Both the position numbers and the translations under genes were made by a program. A DNA stretch of 64,000 nt from Cryptomeria japonica (taxonomy: Eukaryota > Streptophyta > Pinopsida > Cupressales > Cupressaceae): NCBI RefSeq assembly GCF_030272615.1, contig NC_081414.1, positions 812,795,069 to 812,859,068 on the forward strand. The letters run 5' to 3'. A model generated the notes under the pieces. The model made no database searches. It saw only the letters and a list, made by a program, of their open reading frames with translations, and was not told the origin of the DNA. Shown here piece after piece: positions 40,983 to 51,152 of the stretch; within the stretch, counting starts at the first letter, position 1; every line of letters starts with the position of its first letter.

Positions 40983-43573
40983 AGGACAATCATAACTTCT
41001 ACATGACATCGTACCTCTTCTATACTATTGTTGGGATGAAGAAATGGTCAGGATTAAATGTTGAAGGCATTTATGATGATATGACCCAAATTTACAATTA
41101 TCATCCACAATTGCAGTTGGAGGAAAGTTATCATCACTTCAGGAGGATCAATGATTCTTTCACTATGTTGACAGTAAGAGAACTGCAAGGAAATATTGGA
41201 CTCAGAATATCCTCAGAAGCAGCAGCATTGATTCAGAAATATGGTAGTTATTTTATACAATTTCCGAAGTTCACATACATTCGGATAGGAGGTTATGATG
41301 GCTGCCCTCTCATGCTGCCAAGGTTTGTTGAAGATAAGTTGGTCCTCATCGAGGTATGCCGACACATTGCACAAGTCAACAAAATTTGTCGGAATAAAAG
41401 AAAGCGTATCATTCCTTTTCCCATTGGACTTGGTTATTATAGCTGTGAGAGCCATTCAAATGCTCAAAGTATCGAGAGGTCTATAGCAAAGATTCACCTG
41501 TATCCTTATGAGATGAGATTTCCCTTTGATAGCAAAGGATATGTTACAGGAGAGTTAGAGCTCGGTGCCGGATTTGAACACTTTCCTGATATGGAAGATT
41601 TTTGGCAAGACTGCGAAGATGATTTTAAAGTGCGGAAAAGAGACTGGATGAGATTTTCTATTAAGCAGATAATTGATTATAGAATTGAAATAAATGTAAA
41701 TGGCATTGAAGATGATGAATCTGATTTGATCGATGTTTTTTACTTTGAAAGGATTCAGCTTCTTCCACTTCCACTCATCAATTGGTCAATTTCAAAAATA
41801 AGGAGTATTCAAGAAAGATTAGCTTATGTGGTTCGAAGGACTCTCGAATGGGTTAAAGGAAAGAGGATTGAGTCTACGGTAACTAGACCTTCAAATAAAG
41901 CTAATTCCTCAAAGGATAGAAATGGGGCACAGGGAAGTTCTTCCATGCCAACTAATTCGCAAAGATCTAATCCAGGGATGGGTTCACACCAAAATGTTTC
42001 CAAAGGAGGCGACGATGGAGAAGATCCAGAAAAAGGCAAGGATCTTGCCAAGGCATGTGAAGTCAACTCTGTCATTAAGAAGAAGAGATCAAAGACAAAG
42101 GGAAAAATAGTCAATCTTGTCCAAGAGCTTGAAGATGAATTAGAAATTGCTTCACCCCAACATTCTCCCAATATTGAAAATTAGCAATTTCCTTCCGTCT
42201 CACCAACTATCATTATTTCTTCACCCCAACAGGGTGATTTTTCTATTCATGAGGAAGTTGAAATAAATGATACACAAACTGAAATTCACTCTCTGCCCTT
42301 CCCAAATAATTTAGCATCTTTAACCTCTGCATATGTGAACAATCAAGAATCATTACCATCATCCTAATCATTTTGGGTACAACAGAGTTTGCAGAATAGA
42401 AAAAGAAATGTTAAGTTGGTAACTCCTAGTTTTGATGCAGTCGCAAATGTACTTCACAGGACAGCTAAATCCAAGAAAACCAAAGTTGCATCTAGATTAG
42501 GGATTAATCCATCCTCAGGAAACTTATGTGTTGAAATAGCTCAGCCCATTGTTGAAAAGGATATTAATGAAGCTAATGAGGTTGATTTTAGTATGACACA
42601 GTTGGATCTAGGTCCTACAACACATGAGGGAGTTGTTCATAATTTTCAGATTTCAGCAGCTATCTTTATCGACAAAGCAAATAAAGATAAGAAAACTAAG
42701 GATCAACTTAAGCAGCAAATTCAAGTTCTTTCATCCTACATCATATCAATTGTGGATGCTTTAGATACACAATTGAAGTCGGCCTCAACTTCTACATTGG
42801 CACACACTGGAGGAATTATTTAGAAAATGGTGACGGAAGATATACACAAATGCAGGAAACAGAGTAGGATGCTAGAAGACTGGATTAATGAAATGAAGTC
42901 TGAAGCACAAGATTTTATTGAGAAGGCCAAAGATATTCACATTAAGCTGGATGCACAGGAACAAAAAATTGTAGCAGAATTGAAGAATGCTAAAGAGAAA
43001 GAAGAGATATCTTGGCAAGATACTTCACACGAATTCCAAAAGATGGCGAAAACAGACATGAATGTACTCATTGCTGAGAAGGTCTTCTCTCATAAAGAAA
43101 AAAATCAATCCCATACATGGTGCAAAAGTATAAGTTTGAAAATGGAGAATATCAAGCAATGCTTGGATGAATATCAAAAACTCTTGATAGCTTGTGAACA
43201 AATAAAGATGAAGATAAAAGAAGATACAATGAATATCATTGGTGATGTATCGGTAAAAAAGCAATTTCAGCAAAAGGACAAGCAACTTCTCTTAATCAAG
43301 TTTCATGACAGAATTAAATCTGAATTAACAGATGTACAGGTGTTGGATGCAAATAAGATGAAGAGACTTAGTGTTGTTTCAATTGCCTTAGAGGCTTGTG
43401 ATATGTCTTCATATTTTCGAGATTTGGTCAATATTCAAGATAACCAAGCAACTGCCAAACTAAATATGGATAATTTGATCATTCCCAGGTACAAGTTCAT
43501 GGTGGATGCGCTCAAAGCATACAAGTCATTCAAGGCCAAAGCACCAATTCAACAAAAGAAAATAATCAGTTAG
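40874..43573 (+). pseudogene. U3-encoded ORF, C-terminal frame (3' LTR copy), three nonsense codons
   Basis: A single frame of 900 codons counted from a TTG at 40874 (first ATG 40886), with only three interruptions: TAG 42182, TAA 42365, TAG 42821. Each is a sense codon (CAG, TCA, GAG) in the 5' LTR, so the frame was open when the two LTRs were identical. The first 436 codons are continuous. Regions: a globular domain (about 1-330), a Ser/Asn linker with basic KKKRSKTKGK, a middle part, and a C-terminal coiled-coil-like half rich in Lys/Glu/Gln (IKQCLDEYQKLLIACEQIKMKIKED). No enzyme motif is seen. A nucleic-acid-binding or scaffolding role is only a guess. Confidence 0.7.
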
Positions 43574-43815
43574 CATGCTTTTTGGGATATCGAAAAGCAA
43601 CACCATGTTCACATCTTTGTATATTTTATTTTGTTATGTGATACCTGGTTAGTCTTTAGTTTATTGCTGATTTTCCATAGCATAGAGTCAAGGTTAATAG
43701 GTTGACTATTTCTGCGCATAAATGTGCTAGTTATTAACTTTTTGTAATTTGCGCAGAAATGGGTTAGTTACTAACTCAAAATCAAGTTAGTTATGAGGTA
43801 GTTATTTTGAGAGAC

Positions 43816-43822
43816 TATAAAT
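43816..43822 (+). promoter_or_regulatory. TATA box of the 3' LTR
   Basis: TATAAAT conserved with 22397-22403 in the same context (GAGACTATAAATGCTAGAAA). Confidence 0.5.
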
Positions 43823-44420
43823 GCTAGAAATGTAGATGAAAGGACTTTTTGGATTTTATGATTTTGGGACAGCTGAAAATTTTGGATTGTATTATTTCAT
43901 CATTTTTTAATACAAGGCAAATTGGGAGTGCTCCTATGATTGTTAAGTCTTCATTTGCTTGATGTTATGTGATTATCCTATGATATTGCAATAGCAAGCC
44001 TGCAAATTACTTTCCCAATTTCATGAAGACAATGGTCATATAGCGTTACAAGTTTCTTTGGTATCTCGGAAATATATAAACGTTATGCAAATCAAATGGT
44101 TTGTATCACTCTCTCCTCATGTGTAGTCTAGAGTTGATAGTGACAAGTTTAAAAGTCAATGGAATCCAAGTGGCAATCGTATGTTTGTTGTGAAGATTCC
44201 CTCTAAATCCATTCATAGTTATTCTTTGTTTTCATTTGCAAAGTTAATTATTCTTAAAAATACAAATACCCCTATCATACGAGGGAGCTGCCCCTCTCAA
44301 ATGCAGAGGAAGATCGTGCTCCACAAAACGATCTCTCCAACTATTGGGAACTTTTTGTCACTCCTTCGTTTGGCACATAGTAAAGATTTTTAAGTGACAA
44401 ATCTGTTTACCAACAATACC

Positions 44421-45090
44421 ACTCCATATATGTCTCATTAGGCACCTCTATCTATGCCCCTGTATGTATGTCTCCCCTCTCTCTCCCATCTAGGTATACA
44501 AGATTGATGGAACATTATTTAGGGTAGATAGGGTTGATGTTAGCACGGTGGTATTGATACTTCTCTCTATCTCCCCATCTTCCTCTCTCTTTCTTCTCTA
44601 TCACCTCTCTCTTTATTCTTTGTCACCTCTCTCTCCCCTCCCTATGTCTCTCCCTCCATCTCTATCTCCCCATTCCTTACCCTCATATATATCTTCCTCC
44701 CCTACTCTCTCATACTCTCTCTATTTCATCTATTCTAACACATGTGTTGCCCCTTACAAAGATACCTAGAGGGCCAAAGAGAGGTTAGATAGCTAGATGG
44801 GAAGAGAGGGGTGAGATAGATAAAGGGGGATAGAAGAGGAGAGCTGATGAATTAAGAGAATGAGAGAGAAGAGGAGGGAGAGAGAGAAAAGAGAAAGAGA
44901 GGGCTAAGGAGGGGGAGAGGGAGAGGTATACATGGAGTGAGATATGGATGGATATGTAGAGAGGTGGAGAGAGAAAGTGGGAGAAACCTAGAGAGGGGTA
45001 GAGAGGGTGTGATGGAAAGCTGGTGATGTTGATGGTAAAGAGAATAAGAATTAGTAGGGAAGGGGGAGAGAGATGGGGATAAGGGGTGAA
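44421..45090. repeat. CT-rich tract facing a GA-rich tract
   Basis: 44460-44740 is CT-rich and related to 16250-16550. 44765-45090 is GA-rich and can pair with it, the same head-to-head arrangement as at 1601-2725. Open frames on both strands are Ser/Leu/Pro strings. Confidence 0.8.
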
Positions 45091-46800
45091 ATACATGAAT
45101 CCTATATATACCCACTCCATTCCACTACCACCATAAAAAATATTTAAGATAAATTAAATTGACTCCTTCAACCCTAAATCTAGAACTTTATTGCATTTTA
45201 TTTTCCCTAATTTAAACAATGTGTACTTCATGATTTTGCCATGGATTATACCAAACAATATCATGTGTACTAACATGTGATAAGCATGCAAGGATAATTA
45301 CCTAACAATCTCTTGTGTAAATGCCTCTATTACCTAACTTGAGGAACATTCTATTATATAAACATGTGATAAGCATGCAAGGATTATACCAAATAATCTC
45401 ATGTGTAAATGCATCTATTACCTAAAGAGAAACATTCTATTATATAAATCATCCATTTTGTATAACATCAAATGTGAAAAAAAAAACACATCTTGCCAAC
45501 CATGACCTAAGCTTGTGCATGTTTAAAAGATAAAATATGTAATTTAACCTATGACTTTGTGTTTGCGATGTAATTTTATCACAAACCTACAAAAACATGA
45601 AATGAGGAATACACTTTTGTTGGGGTGCACATGCTTCTATTACCTAAAGAGGAATGTTATGGTGTCCAACCATTCATTTGAGATAACATCAAATGAGTTA
45701 ACATTAAAACAAATAAAAACTATGAAGCCTTTGTTATTATTTTATTTGTGTAGACATTTTAAATTTAATTACATATATCTTGCATCTAGGTGTTCATAAT
45801 TAGAATCATGATAGATTTTATCTTGAAATTCGTGAGAACTTTGTATCTCTCATGACTATTTCTCATTCTTCCTAGACTTTAATTTAGCGTGTATTATATT
45901 TTTAGTAGTAACTCCTAGTCATCTTCATGGTCTTATGTTTAATCTAACATACATGATTCCATCTTACCCTTCTAATACGTTCCTAAAAATCATCTTGTCT
46001 TTGTGCATTTCTTTTAGAGAAGCGAGTCATCTGGTTCTTATCGTAAATGTAGATCACTCAATAGACTTTGAAAGTTTAACTCATTATATATTTTGATGAA
46101 TGTTTCACATCTAATAATTCTTTTATATCTAAAATCTCTCTTCCTTATTATTAGACCTAAGGTTTGTTATCACAAAGATTTACTTTCTTACCTCCATCCA
46201 TTTAATTCATTTTTTTTATAAATAAGGCTATACAAATTTTTAATTAAAAATATAATACTACAATATTAATAAAATACTATGGGATCACACCCTTAAAGAT
46301 TAAGTGAAACCAACTCTTTACTAAAGAAAGAGTTCAAATGACCAAGCCCAAACATAACACACCAAAGCAACTAATGCAACACCAATAAGAGAGGGCTCTT
46401 TGTCATCAAGTTGTTTTATTCATGCTTTTTGTCCAAACAAAAATCTAATCTTGAGGTCCTTACAAATGTTTTCTTTAGTGGACTAAACCCACAATCAAAA
46501 ATTTCATGGAAGGATTTTGAAGATGAAGTGCTCAGGTCATGGTTTGTTCAACCTTTCGTACAACCTTTCTTCATTAGACACTTTGCTTTATTCAAAGACA
46601 TTGTATTGGCATCCCACAAAGCAGAAGGATCTTCTCCTGCATAAACACTCCAAATCTTTTTTATAATTTTCATGTGATATAACTGGATCTTCCTTCATGA
46701 TGCGTTTGTGACACAAATATACAAATCTACGACACCAATATACAAATTTGCCCACAGTAACCTCTATAAAAGTCCAAATTTACAAAGAAAAGGGCCTAGT
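45091..46800. other. AT-rich spacer with an 89-base tandem duplication
   Basis: No gene supported. A unit with AACATGTGATAAGCATGCAA occurs at 45272 and 45361 (period 89), followed by a more diverged third part at about 45615-45700 (CTTCTATTACCTAAAGAGG). The open frame at 46411-46644 has no recognisable domain. Confidence 0.6.
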
Positions 46801-47278
46801 CCTTTTGGATGGGTTCTAATGTTGCCTTGCGGCAATTAGAACCCATCTCCTATTTATTTTCACCCTAGTTACAAAAACAACACTCCCTCTTAAACTAGGG
46901 AGGAAAATAAATACAAAACCATATTCACATGGATAATCCCATGGCCTGAAATTTTTACAAAGTTTAAGAATAGGGCCCAGCCCTAAGCAATATAAAATAC
47001 ACATCATGATCTGAGCACACAAATACATTGCAATATGAGCCTTTCCATAATGATCTCCTCTGTAATGCTAGGAGATGAAATCAAACTTCATAGCTATATG
47101 CTTTCTTGGAACCTGCATATATCACCAAGATTTAAGATCTTTCATTATACACACCCACAGAGGATGAGAGACCTTTCCTCATGCACACCTACAAGAAAAA
47201 TACTCATATGAACATACAACATAAATCATGCACAACTGCAGAGGATACATAAACTTCTCCCAGAGAAGGACAGTTTGT
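46801..47278. other. Probable interior of a decayed retroelement, no ORF
   Basis: No coding support. It lies on the interior side of the tRNA-Met-type primer site at 48430-48444 and may be untranslated interior of that element. Weak copies of the neighbouring minisatellite motif (CAGAGGATGAGAGACC) appear near 47157. Confidence 0.35.
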
Positions 47279-47640
47279 CACCTTGCACACCGCAGAGGGT
47301 GAACTCACCTTGCACTCTGCAGAGGGTGAGAAATAACCGCCACCTTGCACTCCGCAGAGGGTGAGAAATAACCGCCACCTTGCATTCCGCAGAGGGTGGA
47401 AAGAACTGCCACCTTGCACTCCATAGAGGGTGGAAAGAACCGCCACCTTGCACTCCGCAGAGGGTGAGCGAGCACTACCACCTTGCACTCCGCAGAGGGT
47501 GGATGATGCACTCCGCAGAGGGTGGGAAATAACCGCCACCTTGCACTCTGCAGAGGGTGGAAAGAACCACCACCTTGCACTCCGCAGAGGGTGAGCGAGC
47601 ACTACCACCTTGCACTCCGCAGAGGGTGGATGATACACCC
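47279..47640. repeat. Minisatellite, 11 units of CACCTTGCACTCCGCAGAGG
   Basis: Eleven imperfect units, mostly 35-38 bases, each with GCACTCCGCAGAGGGTG followed by a variable tail (AGAAATAACCGC, GAAAGAACCGC, AGCGAGCACTAC or GATGATG). Tail order shows a higher-order duplication: the AGCGAGCACTAC-then-GATGAT pair occurs twice. Minus-strand open frames across it repeat LRSARW / SAECKV and are not genes. Confidence 0.9.
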
Positions 47641-48429
47641 AGTGTATCGAGGTTAGTATCATGATAAATAAACATTTTGCCATAGACAAGGAATATATAT
47701 TATCAATTCCTCTATTAAACCATAATGATTAGAACCCAAGAATGAAATGATATATTAAAAGATATCAAGACTCCCTCTAAAACCCTATCTAAATAAGGAA
47801 TTCACAGACCTGATGATTCATTCTTACTTACGAAGTGGACCCATAGCATCTTAAAAGACAGAGATGAAAGGTAGGCTTTCATAATTAGTTCGATTACAAG
47901 ATTTGATTGAGGTAGGGCTTCTCAGGTCATGCAGGAATGCTTCCTTCAGAGAGACATAACCTGAAAACATTATCTTCAAGAGTAGACATTAGGTTACCTT
48001 AGAGACATGATATAGTAAAACAAAACACCAACCCTTACAAACCCTCAACACACAGATTCAGACATATAGATAGAAGACATTTACCTATACTCCGATCCTA
48101 ATAGTTAATACACATCCATATATATACACTATCACTATTCAGCCATGAACACATTGAATATATAAGTGATAGCAGGTATATGATAGCAGAAATATATAAG
48201 GATGACAACAAGTATCAAAATAAGGTAGCTTCAATTCACCTACAACTTCACTTACCTATCTCCCTTGAAATAAATTGAGATTCATCACCTTTGAATGTTC
48301 TAAGATGCTAAGAGGATGAGGAATCCATTGATGCAGATGAAGGACCTTGACTGTGCATGTAATCATCTGAAAACCCTAGCCGTCACACAAAAGTCCAAGC
48401 TGTAAATCTGATCATTGCACATGCAAACC
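47641..48429. other. Unassigned AT-rich sequence
   Basis: No ORF, motif or repeat recognised between the minisatellite and the primer site. Confidence 0.5.
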
Positions 48430-48444
48430 TAGGCTCTAATACCA
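48430..48444 (-). promoter_or_regulatory. Primer binding site-like sequence, initiator tRNA-Met type
   Basis: On the minus strand TGGTATTAGAGCCTA directly abuts the LTR-like palindrome at 48445. The standard plant copia primer site is TGGTATCAGAGC, so one base differs. It implies a retroelement read on the minus strand whose interior lies to the left. Confidence 0.65.
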
Positions 48445-48956
48445 TGTTAGTTTTCATGATCAGATTAACCACAATAAACAGAAAACTAAAGTTGCACAGT
48501 AAAGCATACAAATAGAGGATCACAGAACACAAAAGCTACCTTGGGAAAACCTCCCTCTTGGAGGAAAAACCCAACAACAACAGATCCTCAGATCTAGTTA
48601 TTATTCTGAAAATGTAAATTCACTTACCCAGCTAGGGCACAATACAACAGCAGGAGATAATAGATAAGATCAGACTTATCTCAATCCTTAGAATGTGATT
48701 TCATGTATTCTAAGGACTGAGATAAGTCTGATCTTATCTATTATCTCCTGCTGTTGTATTGTGCCCTAGCTGGGTAAGTGAATCTACATTTTCAGAATAA
48801 TAACTAGATCTGAGGATCTATTGTTGATGGGTTTTTCCTCCAAGAGGGAGGTTTTCCCAAGGTAGCTTTTGGGTTGTGTGATCCTCTATTTGTATGCTTT
48901 TCTGTGCAACTTTAGTTTTCTGTTTATTGTGGTTAATCTGATCATGAAAACTAACA
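48445..48956. repeat. 512-base near-perfect palindrome with LTR-like ends
   Basis: Starts TGTTAG and ends CTAACA. The left arm (48445-48694) is the reverse complement of the right arm (about 48706-48956) with only scattered mismatches and a loop of about 11 bases (GTGATTTCATG). The arms include AGTTTTCATGATCAGATTAA and GATCTGAGGATC-type words. Next to a primer site it may be an LTR that became palindromic, or two partial LTRs joined head to head. Confidence 0.85.
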
Positions 48957-49315
48957 ATCTTGGCAACCCACATCCGACAGATTGAACAACCTGCGACATC
49001 AAAACCTAGCATCAAAAAATGGAAATGAAATTGCAGCATCAAAAAATGAAAATGGAATTGCCACAAAGGATGGAGTCACTGGAGATAGCCAGAAATTACA
49101 CGCTGAATGGTATTCAAGTTCCTCCAAATAGTTTTAAGTAATGTTACTTTTTTGCATAAGGAGGTGGGGTTTTTCTGTCAAAAATTTAATAATGCTTGAT
49201 GCCCATTGTGGATGTAGTTAGTTCCAACATGTGGGTTCACATTTTACAAAATTTTTACATTTGAGTGCTCTCAAAATGTTACCAGGTCATACACAAGCTG
49301 TGAATCCATAAATGC
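48957..49315. other. Duplicated block related to 49460-49575
   Basis: The phrase CCTAGCATCAAAAAATGGAA plus its continuation occurs at 49005 and 49505 in the same orientation, while GAAATTACACGCTGAATGGT at about 49092 matches 49465-49490 in the opposite orientation. The block is thus a rearranged duplicate. No complete gene is seen. Confidence 0.6.
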
Positions 49316-49582
49316 CTAAACGCGAGGGACATTGAGCTGTAATGTAGCCAAGAGACCATCCATGAGAGCCAGGTGTTCAGCCACAGTACCATCCACATAG
49401 AAGTAAAACTTCTTCTGCACTTGCCTCAGGTTCTCTCCACTGGGTTTCTGTATCACAACTCCTAAATACCATTCAGCATGTAATTTCCGGCTGCGACATC
49501 CAAACCTAGCATCAAAAAATGGAAATGAAATTGCAGCATCAGAAAATGAAAATGGAATTGCAGCAATAGCGGTAGAATTCAA
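49316..49582 (-). pseudogene. Unidentified ORF fragment, RNase H-like pattern
   Basis: An 88-codon frame of non-repetitive protein-like sequence. The stretch YLGVVIQKPSGENLRQVQKK followed by AEHLALMDGLLATLQLNV has the strand-strand-helix look of the first half of an RNase H fold. A piece of the same coding sequence (QKLHAEWY) appears on the plus strand near 49090. It could be a captured exon of a host gene or an old transposon. I do not recognise the family. Confidence 0.3.
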
Positions 49583-49611
49583 AACAAATATGTTTGAAAT
49601 TACGTTTGGGC

Positions 49612-49819
49612 TGGAGCGGGAGAGGAGTTTTAAAATTCAAATTCAAATTTTTGGACACACGTGGCTACAAACTGTAGACGTGCCTGTGAGGCGTGACCGG
49701 GAGAGTGGCCAGCAATGGAGCGGGAGAGGAGTTTTAAAATTGAAATTCAAATTTTTGGACACACGTGGCTACAAACTGTAGACGTGCCCGTGAGGCGTGA
49801 CCGGGAGAGTGGCCGGCAA
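49612..49819. repeat. 104-base tandem duplication
   Basis: Two copies (49612-49715 and 49716-49819) of a unit with TGGAGCGGGAGAGGAG, GGACACACGTGGCTACAAAC and GTGAGGCGTGACCGGGAGAG. They differ at only a few bases, so the duplication is recent. Short open frames across it repeat the same peptide. Confidence 0.9.
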
Positions 49820-51152
49820 ATGTTAGCCGCGTGCAAATGCTTTCCATCAACCGCAAACGGCAAAATGCCTCCACGTCAGAAGCCCGATGGTGGGTCCCGG
49901 AACCTGTTGTATGGGGCTGTATGGCATGAAAGGGCATGCAATTTTGGGGAGCCAGAATAGCTACAGCCGTACATGACAAGTATAAGTCAAGCAGAAAATG
50001 GCACCAAAGTTTCCCGAGGATAAAATCACTTTCATGGACAACAGAAAATCATAGAACACGAAAAAATTTAATCCCAAGATTTTTCTTGTAAGAAAGGTCA
50101 TTTCAATAGTTTCCTGTAATCACCACCATCTACAAAGCAACTGAAAAGGGGATTGAAAACAATTAACAGAAATGGAAAAAATCTATGGAAAAACCATAAC
50201 ATCAATGTTGTTACATCTAAAAAAATTAGATACAAAATACATAAACTGTGTGAGCTACCAAAATGGAAGATTCCAATAAAATAGTACCAAACTGAGAAGC
50301 AATCAACATGAAATTTAAAAATTTAAACATAGCGTTATATCAAGTGAATTTCAAAATTGAATAAAATGCACATTGGCCCAATAAAAGAAGCAGAAATAAG
50401 AGATTTGCAAACACACAGAAGAAGTAGAGGACAAATGAAGGAACAGGAGCCACCAGCCCCTAAATTCTCACAGAAAAAGCCCACCCTCCCTATGTTTACT
50501 GCATGAAAGGGCATTGCAACCCGCTGCTTCCAATAGTCATGTATGAAATCTTCCTTGGTTACATTCTACCTGTCATAACAAGTCATCTTTGACAATAAAA
50601 CACATATTCAACTCAATGGCAATTCTCACTTTCATGCTGTTTAAACTTTCATTTTTTGTTGGAAAACTTTGAATTGTTAATCGCTTTGATTCAAAGCACA
50701 TTTTAACTTGCTTATCTGTGTTGCTGTAATAAAAAGAAGTAAAGATGTAGAGTATTTCGAGCCAGTAAGAAAAATCCCTCAGAGGAGAAAGTTAAAAACT
50801 CCAAAATCAGAGTTGAAATGTTAAGATATCATGTTTTGAAAACTCCATCCAGCTCAAACAATCCATGCTCGTCATGCTCCATCCAACTCAGACAATCCAC
50901 TCTAAGAACCAGATATGGCCAGGCAGCTGTGAGAACATGTTTTCAATATTATGAATATCTGACTGCTCTGTCATCATCCCGTTACAACTTTTGCTGACTA
51001 GGCCAAAGAATTGAATCTGCCTAGTTGTTGGCAGGGGGAGACTGCTCCATATCATCATCCCACGATGACTCTTGCTGACTAGACCAAAAAACATAAATCT
51101 GCCTAGTTTCTGGCAAGGGATAACTCAATTTATTTGCTTGTATCTTATTTCG
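49820..51152. other. 3' flank of the PPR gene, no gene seen
   Basis: AT-rich, no credible ORF. Two diverged copies of a unit of about 75 bases (TGCTGACTAG ... AATCTGCCTAGTT) lie at about 50970-51045 and 51050-51120, directly downstream of the gene's stop codon. Confidence 0.6.

Larger units (their letters stand above)
16556..44415 (+). mobile_element. Giant Ogre/Tat-like Ty3/gypsy retrotransposon, interrupted by a nested element
   Basis: Two direct repeats of about 6.4 kb (16556-22999 and 38048-44415) begin TGTTG (TATTG in the right copy) and end CAACA. They flank a 6.7-kb interior once the nested 8.4-kb insertion is removed. The flanks give ATACT (16551-16555) and ATACC (44416-44420), a target duplication with one mismatch. 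Domain order is gag, knuckle, protease, extra RNase H, reverse transcriptase, RNase H, integrase. The tRNA-Arg-type primer site, the second RNase H and the very long LTRs fit the Ogre/Tat lineage. Most coding domains carry stops or frameshifts, so the copy is dead. In a 99-base LTR stretch I count 5 differences, making it the oldest of the three complete elements. Confidence 0.9.
38048..44415 (+). repeat. 3' LTR (6.4 kb) of the giant element
   Basis: A 6368-base copy of 16556-22999 with the same internal order: hairpin array, degenerate repeats, U3 ORF, TATA box, R/U5. It starts TATTG (G to A in the second base) and ends CAACA. It is followed by ATACC. Confidence 0.92.

Noticed and set aside
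47279..47640. CRISPR-like array of regular repeats
   Set aside because: Units are contiguous imperfect copies with drifting tails, with no unique spacers and no cas genes, in a plant nuclear context.
47204..47689. 161-codon minus-strand frame with SAECKV repeats
   Set aside because: It is a reading of the minisatellite; the same repeat is open in three frames.
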